From Garcia nutans (lineage: Eukaryota > Streptophyta > Magnoliopsida > Malpighiales > Euphorbiaceae): a stretch of DNA of 64,000 nt. The notes under the pieces were generated by a model that did no database searches, had not been told where the DNA came from, and was given only the letters and a program-made list of their open reading frames with translations. The stretch lies in assembly GCA_947685225.1 (NCBI GenBank), contig CANTUV010000072.1, positions 7,564,001-7,628,000 of the forward strand. Reading direction: 5' to 3'. Each line of letters begins with the position of its first letter. Position 1 is the first letter of the stretch. Shown in pieces: positions 14,077 to 22,589 of the stretch. The position numbers were made by a program, and so were the translations under genes.

Positions 14077-15661
14077 TGTAATATCCCAAAATTTTGGAAA
14101 TATTAATTGTTGAAAATTAATTAAATGATTTAAAAGTATATGTATATATATGCAATTAAGTGAAAAGAAAAGAGAAAGGAAGGAGATGTGTATATGATGT
14201 ATATATGTAGATATATACAATATATACAAGTCAAAATGTTAATATGGTCAAAAGATATTTTAATTATTAAAATATTAATTAATTATGGATAGTGGAAGAG
14301 GATATTTGAGATTAATTATAATAATAATATATTGCTTGGTGGAGATTAAAAGAGGGAAAAGTGTGCGGTTAATAGTGTAGTGGTTGGTTTGAGTGAATGG
14401 ATTACTATCTTCATCTTCTTCTTCCTTCTTCTTGGTAGCCGGCCATCATCATCAAAAGGGAAAGAAATGTTGCTTCTTGTTAACTCAAGAAATTGAAGGA
14501 TTTCAAGAGTTCAAGTTGGAGTTTTAAGGATTTTCTTCATATTTGGTAAGTCTTCAACTTATTTATTTGATTTCCTTTGGAAGTTTGTATGAGTTTATTG
14601 GATGTTTGGTGTAGTTGTGTCTAAGGTTGATTTTGGTATGTTTGAAGTTCTTTTGGCTAGTTTACTATGAATTTGGGGTTAGATTGAAGAAAAAGGATTA
14701 AGTTTGATGAAGAGTATAAAAGTGTTGGGTTGTGTAACTTTTGAGTTGTGAAGTATGGTTATGATTGTGTATTTTGCTTGTAATTGAGTTGTATTGATGT
14801 TTATACAAGTATTATGTGGTTTAATGATGGTTTTGGCTGAGTTTGTATGAGTTGAAAAGGTTTTTTTGAAAGATAATAGTTGGATGTGGTAATATTGTGT
14901 CGATATTAGGTTTTTGGCCTGACACGGCCATGTCTTTGGACATGTCGATGGTTCTATTTTCAGTGTTGGTGACACGTGCAGTGACACACCCATATCACTA
15001 AGCATGTCAAAGCTACTGTGGTGTTGTAGAATTAACATGAACAGTGACACACTCATGTCACTAAGCGTGTTATAGCTACTGTGTTGTTGGAGTTTTTACA
15101 CGTGCAGTGACATGCCCATGTTACTAAGCATGTCAATGCTTCTGTGTTGTGGGTTTAGGGCACGGTCATGGACACACCCGTGTTGTTGAGCGAGTCATGT
15201 GTAGAGTTTTTCCTAGATGGTTCTTTTCCTTATTTTTCTTAGTGTATCACTTAGTGATTATTTATAATCACATTTGGTTTAGGCTTTGAAGAGATTTGAG
15301 TGTAGAGTTGGTTTGGACATCAAAATCAAAGACTAACTACCATCATGTATATATATTTTTTTTATATTTTGTACATATTGATTTTGAGGTATATAAATAT
15401 GTATAATCCGCAAACTATCAGAAATATTTTGGATTAATCTTTGGTAATAAAGTAATATATATGTTTTAACAAGTAATGTTTTAACTATTATTTATATCAA
15501 TTATTTATATGATATCAATTGAATGTTTTATATTTATACAAATTTTATAAGTGAAGATTTATTTTGTTTAAAATGGGTTGTGACATTCTTATATCCTCTA
15601 TACGTATAATACATATGTGGAGAGTATGTAGTGTACGTAAATTGGGTATAATGGTGTTACA
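14077..15661 (+). repeat. Element A 5' LTR (1585 bp)
   Basis: It runs from TGTAATATCCC to GGTGTTACA. Landmarks: a CT-rich block (14409-14435) followed by gtagccggccatcatc, a donor-like tttggtaagtc (14542-14552), then a block of gacacggccatgtc-type palindromic repeats (14921-15197). It is shorter than the other chromovirus LTRs here. I do not see the GCGCGAT hairpin or the minisatellite cassette of C, E and H in it, so the middle of U5 may be deleted. Confidence 0.9.
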
Positions 15662-15668
15662 TTTGTTT

Positions 15669-15705
15669 TGGTATCAGAGCCTAGGTTTGAGATTCTCAAC
15701 CTAGG
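15669..15705 (+). other. Element A primer-binding site (tRNA-iMet) and adjacent hairpin
   Basis: TGGTATCAGAGC (15669-15680) starts seven bases after the LTR and is the known complement of plant initiator-Met tRNA. CCTAGGTT ... AACCTAGG (15680-15705) forms an 8-bp stem around a short loop and overlaps the 3' edge of the tRNA match. Confidence 0.9.
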
Positions 15706-15834
15706 TGGGTTGTAAGAAAAAGAAAAATTTAAGATTTTTAAAATATGGTTTTTAAACAAGATACATGCATTGGCACTGGCAGTTTTTGATCTCTGATGTA
15801 GTAATTTCTGTTGTGTTTCCAAATATAGGTAGTT

Positions 15835-16486
15835 AAGGCATCTCAGACACGTTAGTCTACTGAAGGTAGTGTGGAGAGTGTGGCTCCTGGTGAGGGTAGA
15901 GATGGAGCTTGAGTTGAGATAACTAGAGGGGCACCTGTTCCTGTGCTAGAGAGACGAGGAGTTGATGAGATTTCACCGAGTTGGGTACAACATATGGTGG
16001 AGTTGTTGAGGTAGGCTCCAGTTCAGCAGCCGCCGCCACTGCAGCCATAGCCACAATTATCGATGAGGCAATATGATAAGTTGAGGAAGTATGGAGCTGA
16101 AGTCTTTATGGGTACTACAAACACTGCCGTAGTTTATCAGTGGCTAGATAGAGTCCAAAGAGTGTTCATTCAGCTGCAGGCTACTCCAGAAGAAAAGTTT
16201 GATTATGCTAGATCTCTTTGCAGAGGGATGCATATGATTGGTGGAAGACAGTTCCACATGCTTTGGATGATCCACCAACCTTGACCAACGATGATTTTCT
16301 ATGGGAATTTGAGAAGAAGTATATTCTGAGGGAGTATAAAGATGTAAAGAAAATAGAGTATTTGAGTTTGAAGTAAGATACTAGGATCGTGTTAGAGTAT
16401 GAGATAGAGTTTACCCGGTTGAGTCAGCATACTAGCGGGATTATTTCTGATGAGATTGACCAGTGTTGGATATTTAAGGAGGGGTT
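15835..16486 (+). pseudogene. Element A gag, N-terminal part
   Basis: It corresponds to the first half of C gag (SVESVAPGEGRDGA, YDKLRKYGAEVF, QWLDRVQRVFIQLQATPEEKFDYARSL). The initiator codon is lost: the position of ATG is AAG (15835-15837). CAG-to-TAG-type stops follow early, and one base is missing at about 16215, so the WW motif region is out of frame. The acceptor-like tttgcag seen before gag in C and E reads tttccaa here. It ends at 16486, where element B enters inside the block that reads FKEGLRPSIM in C. Confidence 0.85.
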
Positions 16487-17226
16487 TGTGAGCAGGGATT
16501 TTTGCTCCCACTCCTGGTGGAATGGTTCTTGCGACTTCGGCACTGTTTAGGCTCGGGGCCTTAGAGAACACAGACCTAAGCTCGGAGAAAATGGAGTCGC
16601 CACTCGGACGGGCCGAAAAAAAGAAAGGGGTGGATGACTCAATTTCTAAGGAATCCCCAACCCCCTAATGGGTTCAGAAAGTTGGGTATATGTGGGGAAG
16701 GTGAGAAATGGCCCAGCACCCCCAAAACCCCCGGTTCATTGGAACCACTCTCCTTTGCAGACCTTAATATTATAAAATTCTTAAATATATCAATAGTATC
16801 CATACTACATGCAATAATTAAAATAAAGCATCATTATATTAAAATCAAACCAATGTCCAAACAAAACAAATAAATGGACACCCATCCGAGGATAAAAATA
16901 TGTCCTTACATCTTCCATGTCTAAAACTAAATAGGACACCCACCAAAAGGTGGAAACATGTCCTTCACATCGGTCCAAAATATAAAACCAATTTAAATTA
17001 CATAAAATTTAACTAATGAGGTACCCACAAAGTGGAAACATACCTCTTACAATTTTAATACCAAAACAAACAAATAATAATCATAATAATAAAGAAAATA
17101 TTCATCCATGATAAATTAAATAAATCAAATTAAGTAAATCAAGAATTAAAATTAAATAAATCAACCATCAAAACATATAATAAACTATATAATAAAATCT
17201 AAAATTAAATAAAGCAATAAATATAT

Positions 17227-17450
17227 AAATTTAGGGTTTTAAAGAATTTAGGGTTTTTAGAATTTAGGGTTTTGGAACTTAGAGTTTTAGAAACTAGAGT
17301 TTTGTAATCAGGGTTTTGAAATTATGGTTTTTAGGGTTTTTGAAACTAGGGTTTTGGAATTCAGAGTTTGGAATTACAGTTTAAAAATTAGGGTTTTGAA
17401 ACTAGGATTTTGGAATTCAGAGTTTGGAATTAGGGTTTTTGGGTTTAACT
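17227..17450. repeat. Telomere-like TTTAGGG-variant block inside TR-GAG LTR
   Basis: Perfect TTTAGGG heptamers recur at irregular spacing (three in the first 45 bases), mixed with variants such as gggttttggaa and ctagggttttg. Matching blocks lie in the other LTR of B (35047-35260), in D (complement strand, about 36960-37500) and in the fragment at 51300-51800. The spacing is too irregular for real telomere DNA. The complement contains AAACCCTA, the plant telobox core. Confidence 0.75.
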
Positions 17451-18237
17451 TACTAGCCTTAAAAACATAATTTTGGATTTGGAGAGATAAATTAAGGTTT
17501 TGGAAAAATAATCAATATTTTGGATTTTAATAATGAAATGGTTTTAGCTTTTTGATAAAAATAGTTTGAGTTTTTGAGTTTTAATAAAGTAATTTACAGT
17601 TTTGAGGTTTTAGTAAACCAAATAGATTCTAACAATTAATTTAAATCCTCGATGGCTACTGGATAGTTTTATGTTTTTTATGAAACGAGCAAGTGGGGTT
17701 ACGAATACCAACTGATCAAGCAAACAATTAAAGTTATTAAAATAAAGATCAATTTACTGCATGTTCAAAGATCAAGGTACTGTGTGTTCAAAGATCAAGT
17801 TACTGCATTCACGTTCTTATTAATTAGAGAAAATGAAGCTACTATGAGCATGAATAATTTATGATTAAAGATCAAACCTGCATAGTTGGTTCCACCAAAT
17901 TGATTTCTAGATGAACAATAACAAAGGCAATGTTGCTGCCTTTGATGGATTGATGATTGATGAATGCTTGCTACTAATCTTCTTTGTCGGTTGCCGTCTC
18001 TTCTGTTTTGTTGTTTAATCTCTCTTAATATTAATTGTCAACCTCTTAATGTTAATTGCTACCCTTGTTAATGTTCATTCTCATCCTTGTTAATGTTCCT
18101 TGCTACCTTTCTAAATTCTGAAATGTTATTATTTATAGGCACTAACCTCACTTAGAATCCTTAACCTAATATTAATCCGTCCTTAAAAAAATTCTAGTTC
18201 AATTAGGAAACTTATTAAAACCATGTTGATCTTGGGC

Positions 18238-18470
18238 AACCGGGTCGACATGAGTTAAGACCATGTCGACCTAGTTGCCTTAGGTCGACATGACTCCAAC
18301 ATCATGTCGATTTGGGCTGCCAGATTGACATGAGGCATGCTCATGTCAACCTGGTCTACCCAGGTCGACATGAGTCCAACCTCATGTCGATCTGGGCTGC
18401 CAGATCGACATGAGGCATGCTCATGTCAACCTTGTCCCTCCAGGTCGACATGAGCAATTGCTCATGTCTC
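18238..18470. repeat. Palindromic gtcgacatgag tandem repeats in TR-GAG LTR
   Basis: Alternating ctcatgtcgacctggg and cccaggtcgacatgag half-units form several nested inverted repeats, with a unit of roughly 60 bp. A related array is at about 52477-52690. The region is absent from the other LTR of B through an internal deletion. Confidence 0.8.
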
Positions 18471-18708
18471 CCCGGCTGGCCTGACTCAAATTATTCTTGC
18501 CTTTTTAAACTTATGGACCGAATAGTTTAAATTTGGGCCGATTCAAATTGATTTTAGGGTTTTATAATTGAATTTATGTCTCTTTAATCCGAACTAACTT
18601 CTTTAAAAATTATAAACTAGGTTTAAATATTTTAAAGTAGGATCAAATTTATTTTGGCATCCTTTAATTAGGACTGTATCAAATTGGGATCAAAATTAAG
18701 GGTCTAAA

Positions 18709-18725
18709 GTTTGCCCCCTGCTTGA
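18709..18725 (-). promoter_or_regulatory. Element B polypurine tract
   Basis: Read on the minus strand, caagcagggggcaaac directly precedes the 3' LTR. It is purine-rich with a G5 core. It would prime plus-strand DNA synthesis. Confidence 0.55.
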
Positions 18726-18884
18726 ATGATCTTTAATTGATTCAGAGAGTGAAAAGTAACAAGACTTTTAATTTTAGCAAAAATAGACTTAATTTTCTTG
18801 AGATGGTTTTGGTTTTGGGTTTTGGACCCGGTTCGAGTTCTTGACTAAGAAAAGACTTGGATTGTTCCATTCTTTAATGGATTA

Positions 18885-19111
18885 TGGGTCTTTACCCACC
18901 AAAAATAGATCTTTATCTATTGGAAATTGGGTCTTTACCCTTGAAACATAGATCTTTATCCACTGGGGATCGGGTCTTTACCCTTGAAACATGGATCTTT
19001 ATCCATTGGAGATTGGGTCTTTACCCTTGAAACATGGATCTTTATCCATTGGAGATCGGGTCTTTACCCTTGAAACATGGATCTTTATCCATTGAAGATC
19101 GGGTCTTTACC
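18885..19111. repeat. 43-bp minisatellite of element B, left part
   Basis: The unit gggtctttacccttgaaaca + tggatctttatccattggag + atc (43 bp) repeats about five times with point changes. The array is cut by element C inside a gtctttacc copy and resumes at 28798. It lies in the 3' non-coding region of B. Tandem repeats in this place are known for Tat/Ogre elements. Confidence 0.9.
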
Positions 19112-19975
19112 TGTAATATCCCCATATATGCCCTAGAAGTTTTGAATGTTGTTGTTGTTGTTGTTGTTGTTGTGGTTGTTTTAAATTGGATTGAATGTAT
19201 GTGTCAATTTGCAAGAGAAAAGAAATTAAAGGAAAGTGTATATGTTAATTATATGGTAATATATATAACATATAAGTTGGTCAATTGGAGAGTCAAGGGA
19301 AGAGATATTTATTTTTTGTTGAGTGTGAAATTACATAATGGGCTTATAAGAGACAAGAGGTTAGTTAAATGGATGAGGGGCACTTAAGTAATTGTATTGT
19401 TAAATTGCATGGTGGAGATTTAAAGAAGAAGAGAAAGTTGACTTGTGTGTATTTTTCTTTTCTTCTCATGTGTGTGCCGGCCATCCAAGAAAAGAGAGAG
19501 CAAGAGAGGTGTTCTTGATGCTAGAATCAAATTGAAGAAGGAATCAAGGGATTTGGTTAGAGATTTGTGGAATTTCTTCATTTAAGGTAAGTACTTTCTT
19601 GTTTTCCTTTGTTAATTTTGAAGTTGGGTCTAAGGTGAATTGTGATTTGTTGATGTGATGATTTGGTGTGTTTGATATGTGTCTACAAGTGTTAAAATTG
19701 ATTGTAAGTTAAAAGATGGAATTGGTGTTGGTTTGGTTGTGAAGATTGTAAGTTTAAGTGGATGTTGAAAGTGGAAGATCAAGTGTGAAGTTGGTTTTAG
19801 GGTTTGGAATTGGTGAATGATTTAATGTATGGTTAATGTGAATATTGTGTTAAACATGCAAAATAAGTGTTAATGACTTTGATTACATGCATTTGAATGA
19901 ATTTGTGTTGTGCATAATGTGTTAAAATGCATTTTTAGAAGAGTGTTGGCCACATTTAGGGTTTTATTCTTAAGT

Positions 19976-20210
19976 GACACGGCCAAAAGCAAGGAGAGAC
20001 ACGGCCAAGCCAAGGAAATTAGGGTGTGTTGGATTGATTTTTGAGAGACACGGCCGTGTCCATTGCCCGTGTCCACTACTGGATTTTGGTGTTGGGAGAC
20101 ACGGCCACAAGCTTGGCCATGTCCTATGCCGTGTTTGCTACTGGAATTTGTGGTTGAGAGACACGGCCACAAGCTTGGCCGTGTCCCTCAAGTGTGCTGC
20201 CCGTGTCCCT
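19976..20210. repeat. GACACGGCC palindrome array, element C 5' LTR
   Basis: Several copies of gacacggcc ... ggccgtgtccc occur with spacers of 8-25 bases, including the perfect 14-bp palindrome GACACGGCCGTGTC at 20047-20060. The 3' LTR copy (27236-27492) has one extra 22-bp ctgcccgtgtccctcaagtg unit, so the array changes by slippage. The block is CpG-rich in an AT-rich element. Confidence 0.85.
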
Positions 20211-20549
20211 CAAATGTGTTAGTTAATGTTCTCATTCTTGGTTCTTCTTGCATTGTTTTGATTCCCCAAAGGTATTTTTGTACATAAACCTAAAATAAAA
20301 CCTTCAAACACCCTTAAAACAATGAATGGCCTAAACAAATGCATGTGGAAGATCCTAAAGCTATGAACATTGTTATGTTATATGCATTGTGAATCTTGCA
20401 AATGATAATGTACCTTGAAATGTTATATCAATGATGCTATATGTATAAAATGAGTTGAGATATAATTGTGATATGAAGCCATTGTGATTGGCTATGATGA
20501 TGAGAATTGAGAATGGAAATGATAACTAAATAATAAATGAATTGTGTGG

Positions 20550-20838
20550 CTAATGTGTTATTCCATTTTCAGAGTTTGTTGTTGGTGGCATGCCTAATAA
20601 GTGTAACAATCTCTTGAAGTTAGGTTGGATTGAATCCTTGAAGCCTAATTGAGATGTTACCACCCTTGAAGCTAGGTTGGGTTGGTTCTTGAAGCCAAGT
20701 TGGGTTGATACTTAGCACGCTTTGTTCCCCTTGAAGCTTGGTTGAACTTAATCCTTGAAGCCTAGTTGGGTATATGATATTGATAAATGTGATAACAAAA
20801 CCAAAGCATTAACTCTGAAAATTTAATGGCATATTAGT
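20550..20838. repeat. Inverted-repeat-bounded minisatellite cassette in element C LTR
   Basis: Left arm ctaatgtgttattcc + attttcagagtt (ending about 20577) pairs with the right arm starting aactctgaaaatttaat at 20811; about 22 of 27 positions pair, and most mismatches would be G-U in RNA. Between them are imperfect ccttgaagcctagttggg repeats. Elements E (55572-55905) and H (48506-48776) have the same arms around different repeats. Confidence 0.7.
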
Positions 20839-21078
20839 GTGTTTTGGGCCCATGCTTGTCTTTGTTTAATGTGAGTCATGAATGATAACTTGATTGATTA
20901 ATGAAGGAGATGGAAAGATGTTGAAATGTGGTATGCTTATATGATTATGATTTGTGAAGTGCAAAGGTGTGATGTTAGCTTTTCACCTATGTTGTTGCCT
21001 TTATTGATAACATGTGTGGCATTGCATTGCACTAGAGCATAATATTAGCATGATTTGTCTTACTAAGCCGTTGGCTTA

Positions 21079-21101
21079 GCGCGATAGTGTTGATCGCGCA
21101 G
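21079..21101. other. GCGCGAT/ATCGCGC hairpin in element C LTR
   Basis: Directly after taagccgttggctta (itself a 6-bp stem) comes gcgcgat-agtgttg-atcgcgc, a 7-bp perfect stem with a 7-base loop, followed by aggtaa. It is about 420 bases before the primer site. Recognisable counterparts are in both LTRs of G, in E and in the LTR piece at 3287-4587. Its role is unknown. Confidence 0.7.
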
Positions 21102-21520
21102 GTAATAGAGTTGAACCCGAGAGCTCTTCGAGACCGAGTGAGAGTAGACATTGAAGTGTTGATTTTGGGACTTAAAGATCAGAGAAGACTTGCCAATCAT
21201 GTATAACTTCTTTATATTTTGTAAATATTGTTTATAATGTGAATATATGTATATTTGTAAATATGGATTTAAATGTTTTCATATATGTAAATATTCTATA
21301 AATTCCGCTGCGTATTAAATAAATGTATATATATCTATTTTGTTTTATATTATAAGTTAATGACTTATTTTCCATAATGTATAATGAGAAAGATTATGGT
21401 ATATTTTAAAATGATTTGAATGTTAAAGAAAACCGTAGCATCCCTATATTCGGTGCACGTATGCTACATTGCGATGAATGTAGGGTGCATGTATCGGATG
21501 TAGGGGTGTTACAATTGTTT

Positions 21521-21557
21521 TGGTATCAGAGCCTAGGTTTGAGATTCTCAACCTAGG
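21521..21557 (+). other. Element C primer-binding site (tRNA-iMet) and adjacent hairpin
   Basis: TGGTATCAGAGCC begins seven bases after the LTR. The match to the initiator-Met-tRNA complement continues, after one extra base, into AGGTTT. Overlapping it, CCTAGGTT ... AACCTAGG (21532-21557) forms a stem around tgagattctc. Confidence 0.93.
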
Positions 21558-21682
21558 TCATGTATAAGAAAAAGAATATTTTTACTTAAAAAGTGAATTT
21601 TTGAATAACATACATGTTTGGGATTGGCAGTCTCTGATCTTTAATAAGATATAATCTGCTGTGTTTGCAGACATAGGTTGTG

Positions 21683-22562
21683 ATGGACTCTCACTTATGT
21701 CAGTCTATTGAGGGTAGTGCGGAGAGTGTTGCTCCTGAGGATAGAGCTAGAGTTGATAGTGCTGGGGAGGCACCTGCTTCGGTGTCGGGGAGATCAGATG
21801 GTGAGGAGGTTCCACCAATTTGGCTTAGGCATGTGGTAGAGGCTTTGAGGCAAGCACCAGTGCAACCACCGCCATCCCCACCACAGCCTGTGGTATCAGT
21901 GAGGCATTATGATAAACTAAGGAAGTATGGAGCAGAGGATTTCCTTGGTACTGTTGATCCAGCAGTGGCTGAACAGTGGCTAGATAAAGTACAGAGAATA
22001 TTTGTTCAGTTGCAAGCCACTCCAGAAGAAAAATTTGACTATGCAAGATCTTTGTTGCAAAAAGATGCATACGACTGGTGGAGGACAGTGCCCCATTCTA
22101 TGGATGATCCACCAACCTTGTCCTATGCTGACTTTCTGAGAGAGTTTGAGTTGAAGTATACTCCAAGGGAGTATAAGGACATGAAAAAAGATGGAGTTTT
22201 TGAGCTTGAAGCAAGACAGCAGGACTGTAACTGAATATGAGGTTGAGTTTATTAGATTGAGCCATTATGCTGGGGGCATTATAGCTGATGAGATAGATAG
22301 ATGCAGGAGATTTAAGGAGGGATTGAGGCCCTCTATCATGTATCTAGTGGCTGGATCTAGATATCATGATTTTTCCCAGCTTGTGGCAGCAGCTCGGAGT
22401 GTGGAGCGAGCTCAAGTTATTACAGCTGCTTCAGAGGAAGAGATTAGGGTTAGAAGGCCCCAGTTGGAGGCAGGGTCTTCTTCTGTGAAGAGAGGTAAAG
22501 GAAGCTTTGTTCCTCGGGTCAGTAGGAGTCAGAGGCCAGCTGGTAGGTCAGTGCAGTTTTAG
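21683..22562 (+). pseudogene. Element C Gag, matrix/capsid part (frameshifted)
   Basis: Gag forms the cytoplasmic particle that packages the element RNA. The start is ATG 21683 (MDSHLCQSIEGSAESVAPED); the in-frame GTG at 21680 just before it is less likely. Core blocks typical of Tekay Gag: YDKLRKYGAEDFLG, QWLDKVQRIFVQLQATPEEK, YDWWRTVPHSMDDPP, FLREFELKYTPREYKDMKK. An extra A in the run at about 22184-22189 (gacatgaaaaaagatgg, against gatgcaaagaagatgg in E) shifts the frame. The second part is read from about 22191 in another frame (TVTEYEVEFIRLSHYAGG, RRFKEGLRPSIMYLV) to TAG at 22560-22562. The zinc knuckle lies beyond that stop. Recent damage or an assembly error are both possible. Confidence 0.9.
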
Positions 22563-22589
22563 AGGCAGAGATTTAGACCTGCAGCTTCA

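Larger units (their letters stand above)
16487..18708 (-). repeat. Element B 3' LTR (2222 bp)
   Basis: In plus coordinates it begins TGTGAGCAGGGATTTTTGC and ends gggtctaaa, where the family end is gggtctaca. It contains a segment gggttcttgcgac-like near 16525, a telomere-like block of TTTAGGG variants (17227-17450), and palindromic gtcgacatgag repeats (18238-18470). The other LTR of this element (34308-35870) matches on both sides of a 0.66-kb deletion. Confidence 0.88.
19112..21513 (+). repeat. Element C 5' LTR (2402 bp)
   Basis: TGTAATATCC to GGTGTTACA. Landmarks in order: gttgtt microsatellite (19147-19175), A/G- and CT-rich block with gtgccggccatcc (19425-19490), donor-like taaggtaagtac (19583-19594), gacacggcc palindrome array (19976-20210), an inverted repeat (about 20550-20577 and 20811-20838) around cttgaagcctagttggg repeats, and a GCGCGAT...ATCGCGC hairpin (about 21079-21101). 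Confidence 0.97.
19587..21670 (+). other. Candidate leader intron of element C
   Basis: The donor TTTAAG|GTAAGTAC lies at 19586/19587, just after the CT-rich block of the LTR. The acceptor ctgctgtgtttgcag ends at 21670, 12 bases before the gag ATG at 21683. Both are close to plant consensus. Removal would delete most of U5, many upstream ATGs and the primer site. Equivalent donors are in A (14546), H (47221) and E (54290), and the acceptor recurs in E (56939). This is a sequence-based inference without RNA evidence. Confidence 0.5.

Noticed and set aside
17227..17450. Interstitial telomere
   Set aside because: The heptamers are irregular, lie at the same place in every LTR of the family, and are therefore part of the LTR rather than a chromosome-end relic.
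19034..19387. A 117-codon protein at the left edge of C, and its 81-codon copy at 26404
   Set aside because: They start in the minisatellite or the gttgtt microsatellite and run through LTR U3. The copy exists only because the LTR is duplicated.
20760..21100. tRNA gene suggested by the taagcc and gcgcgat stems
   Set aside because: The two stems do not fit a cloverleaf, and there is no A box or B box in order. The element is repeated inside LTRs only.
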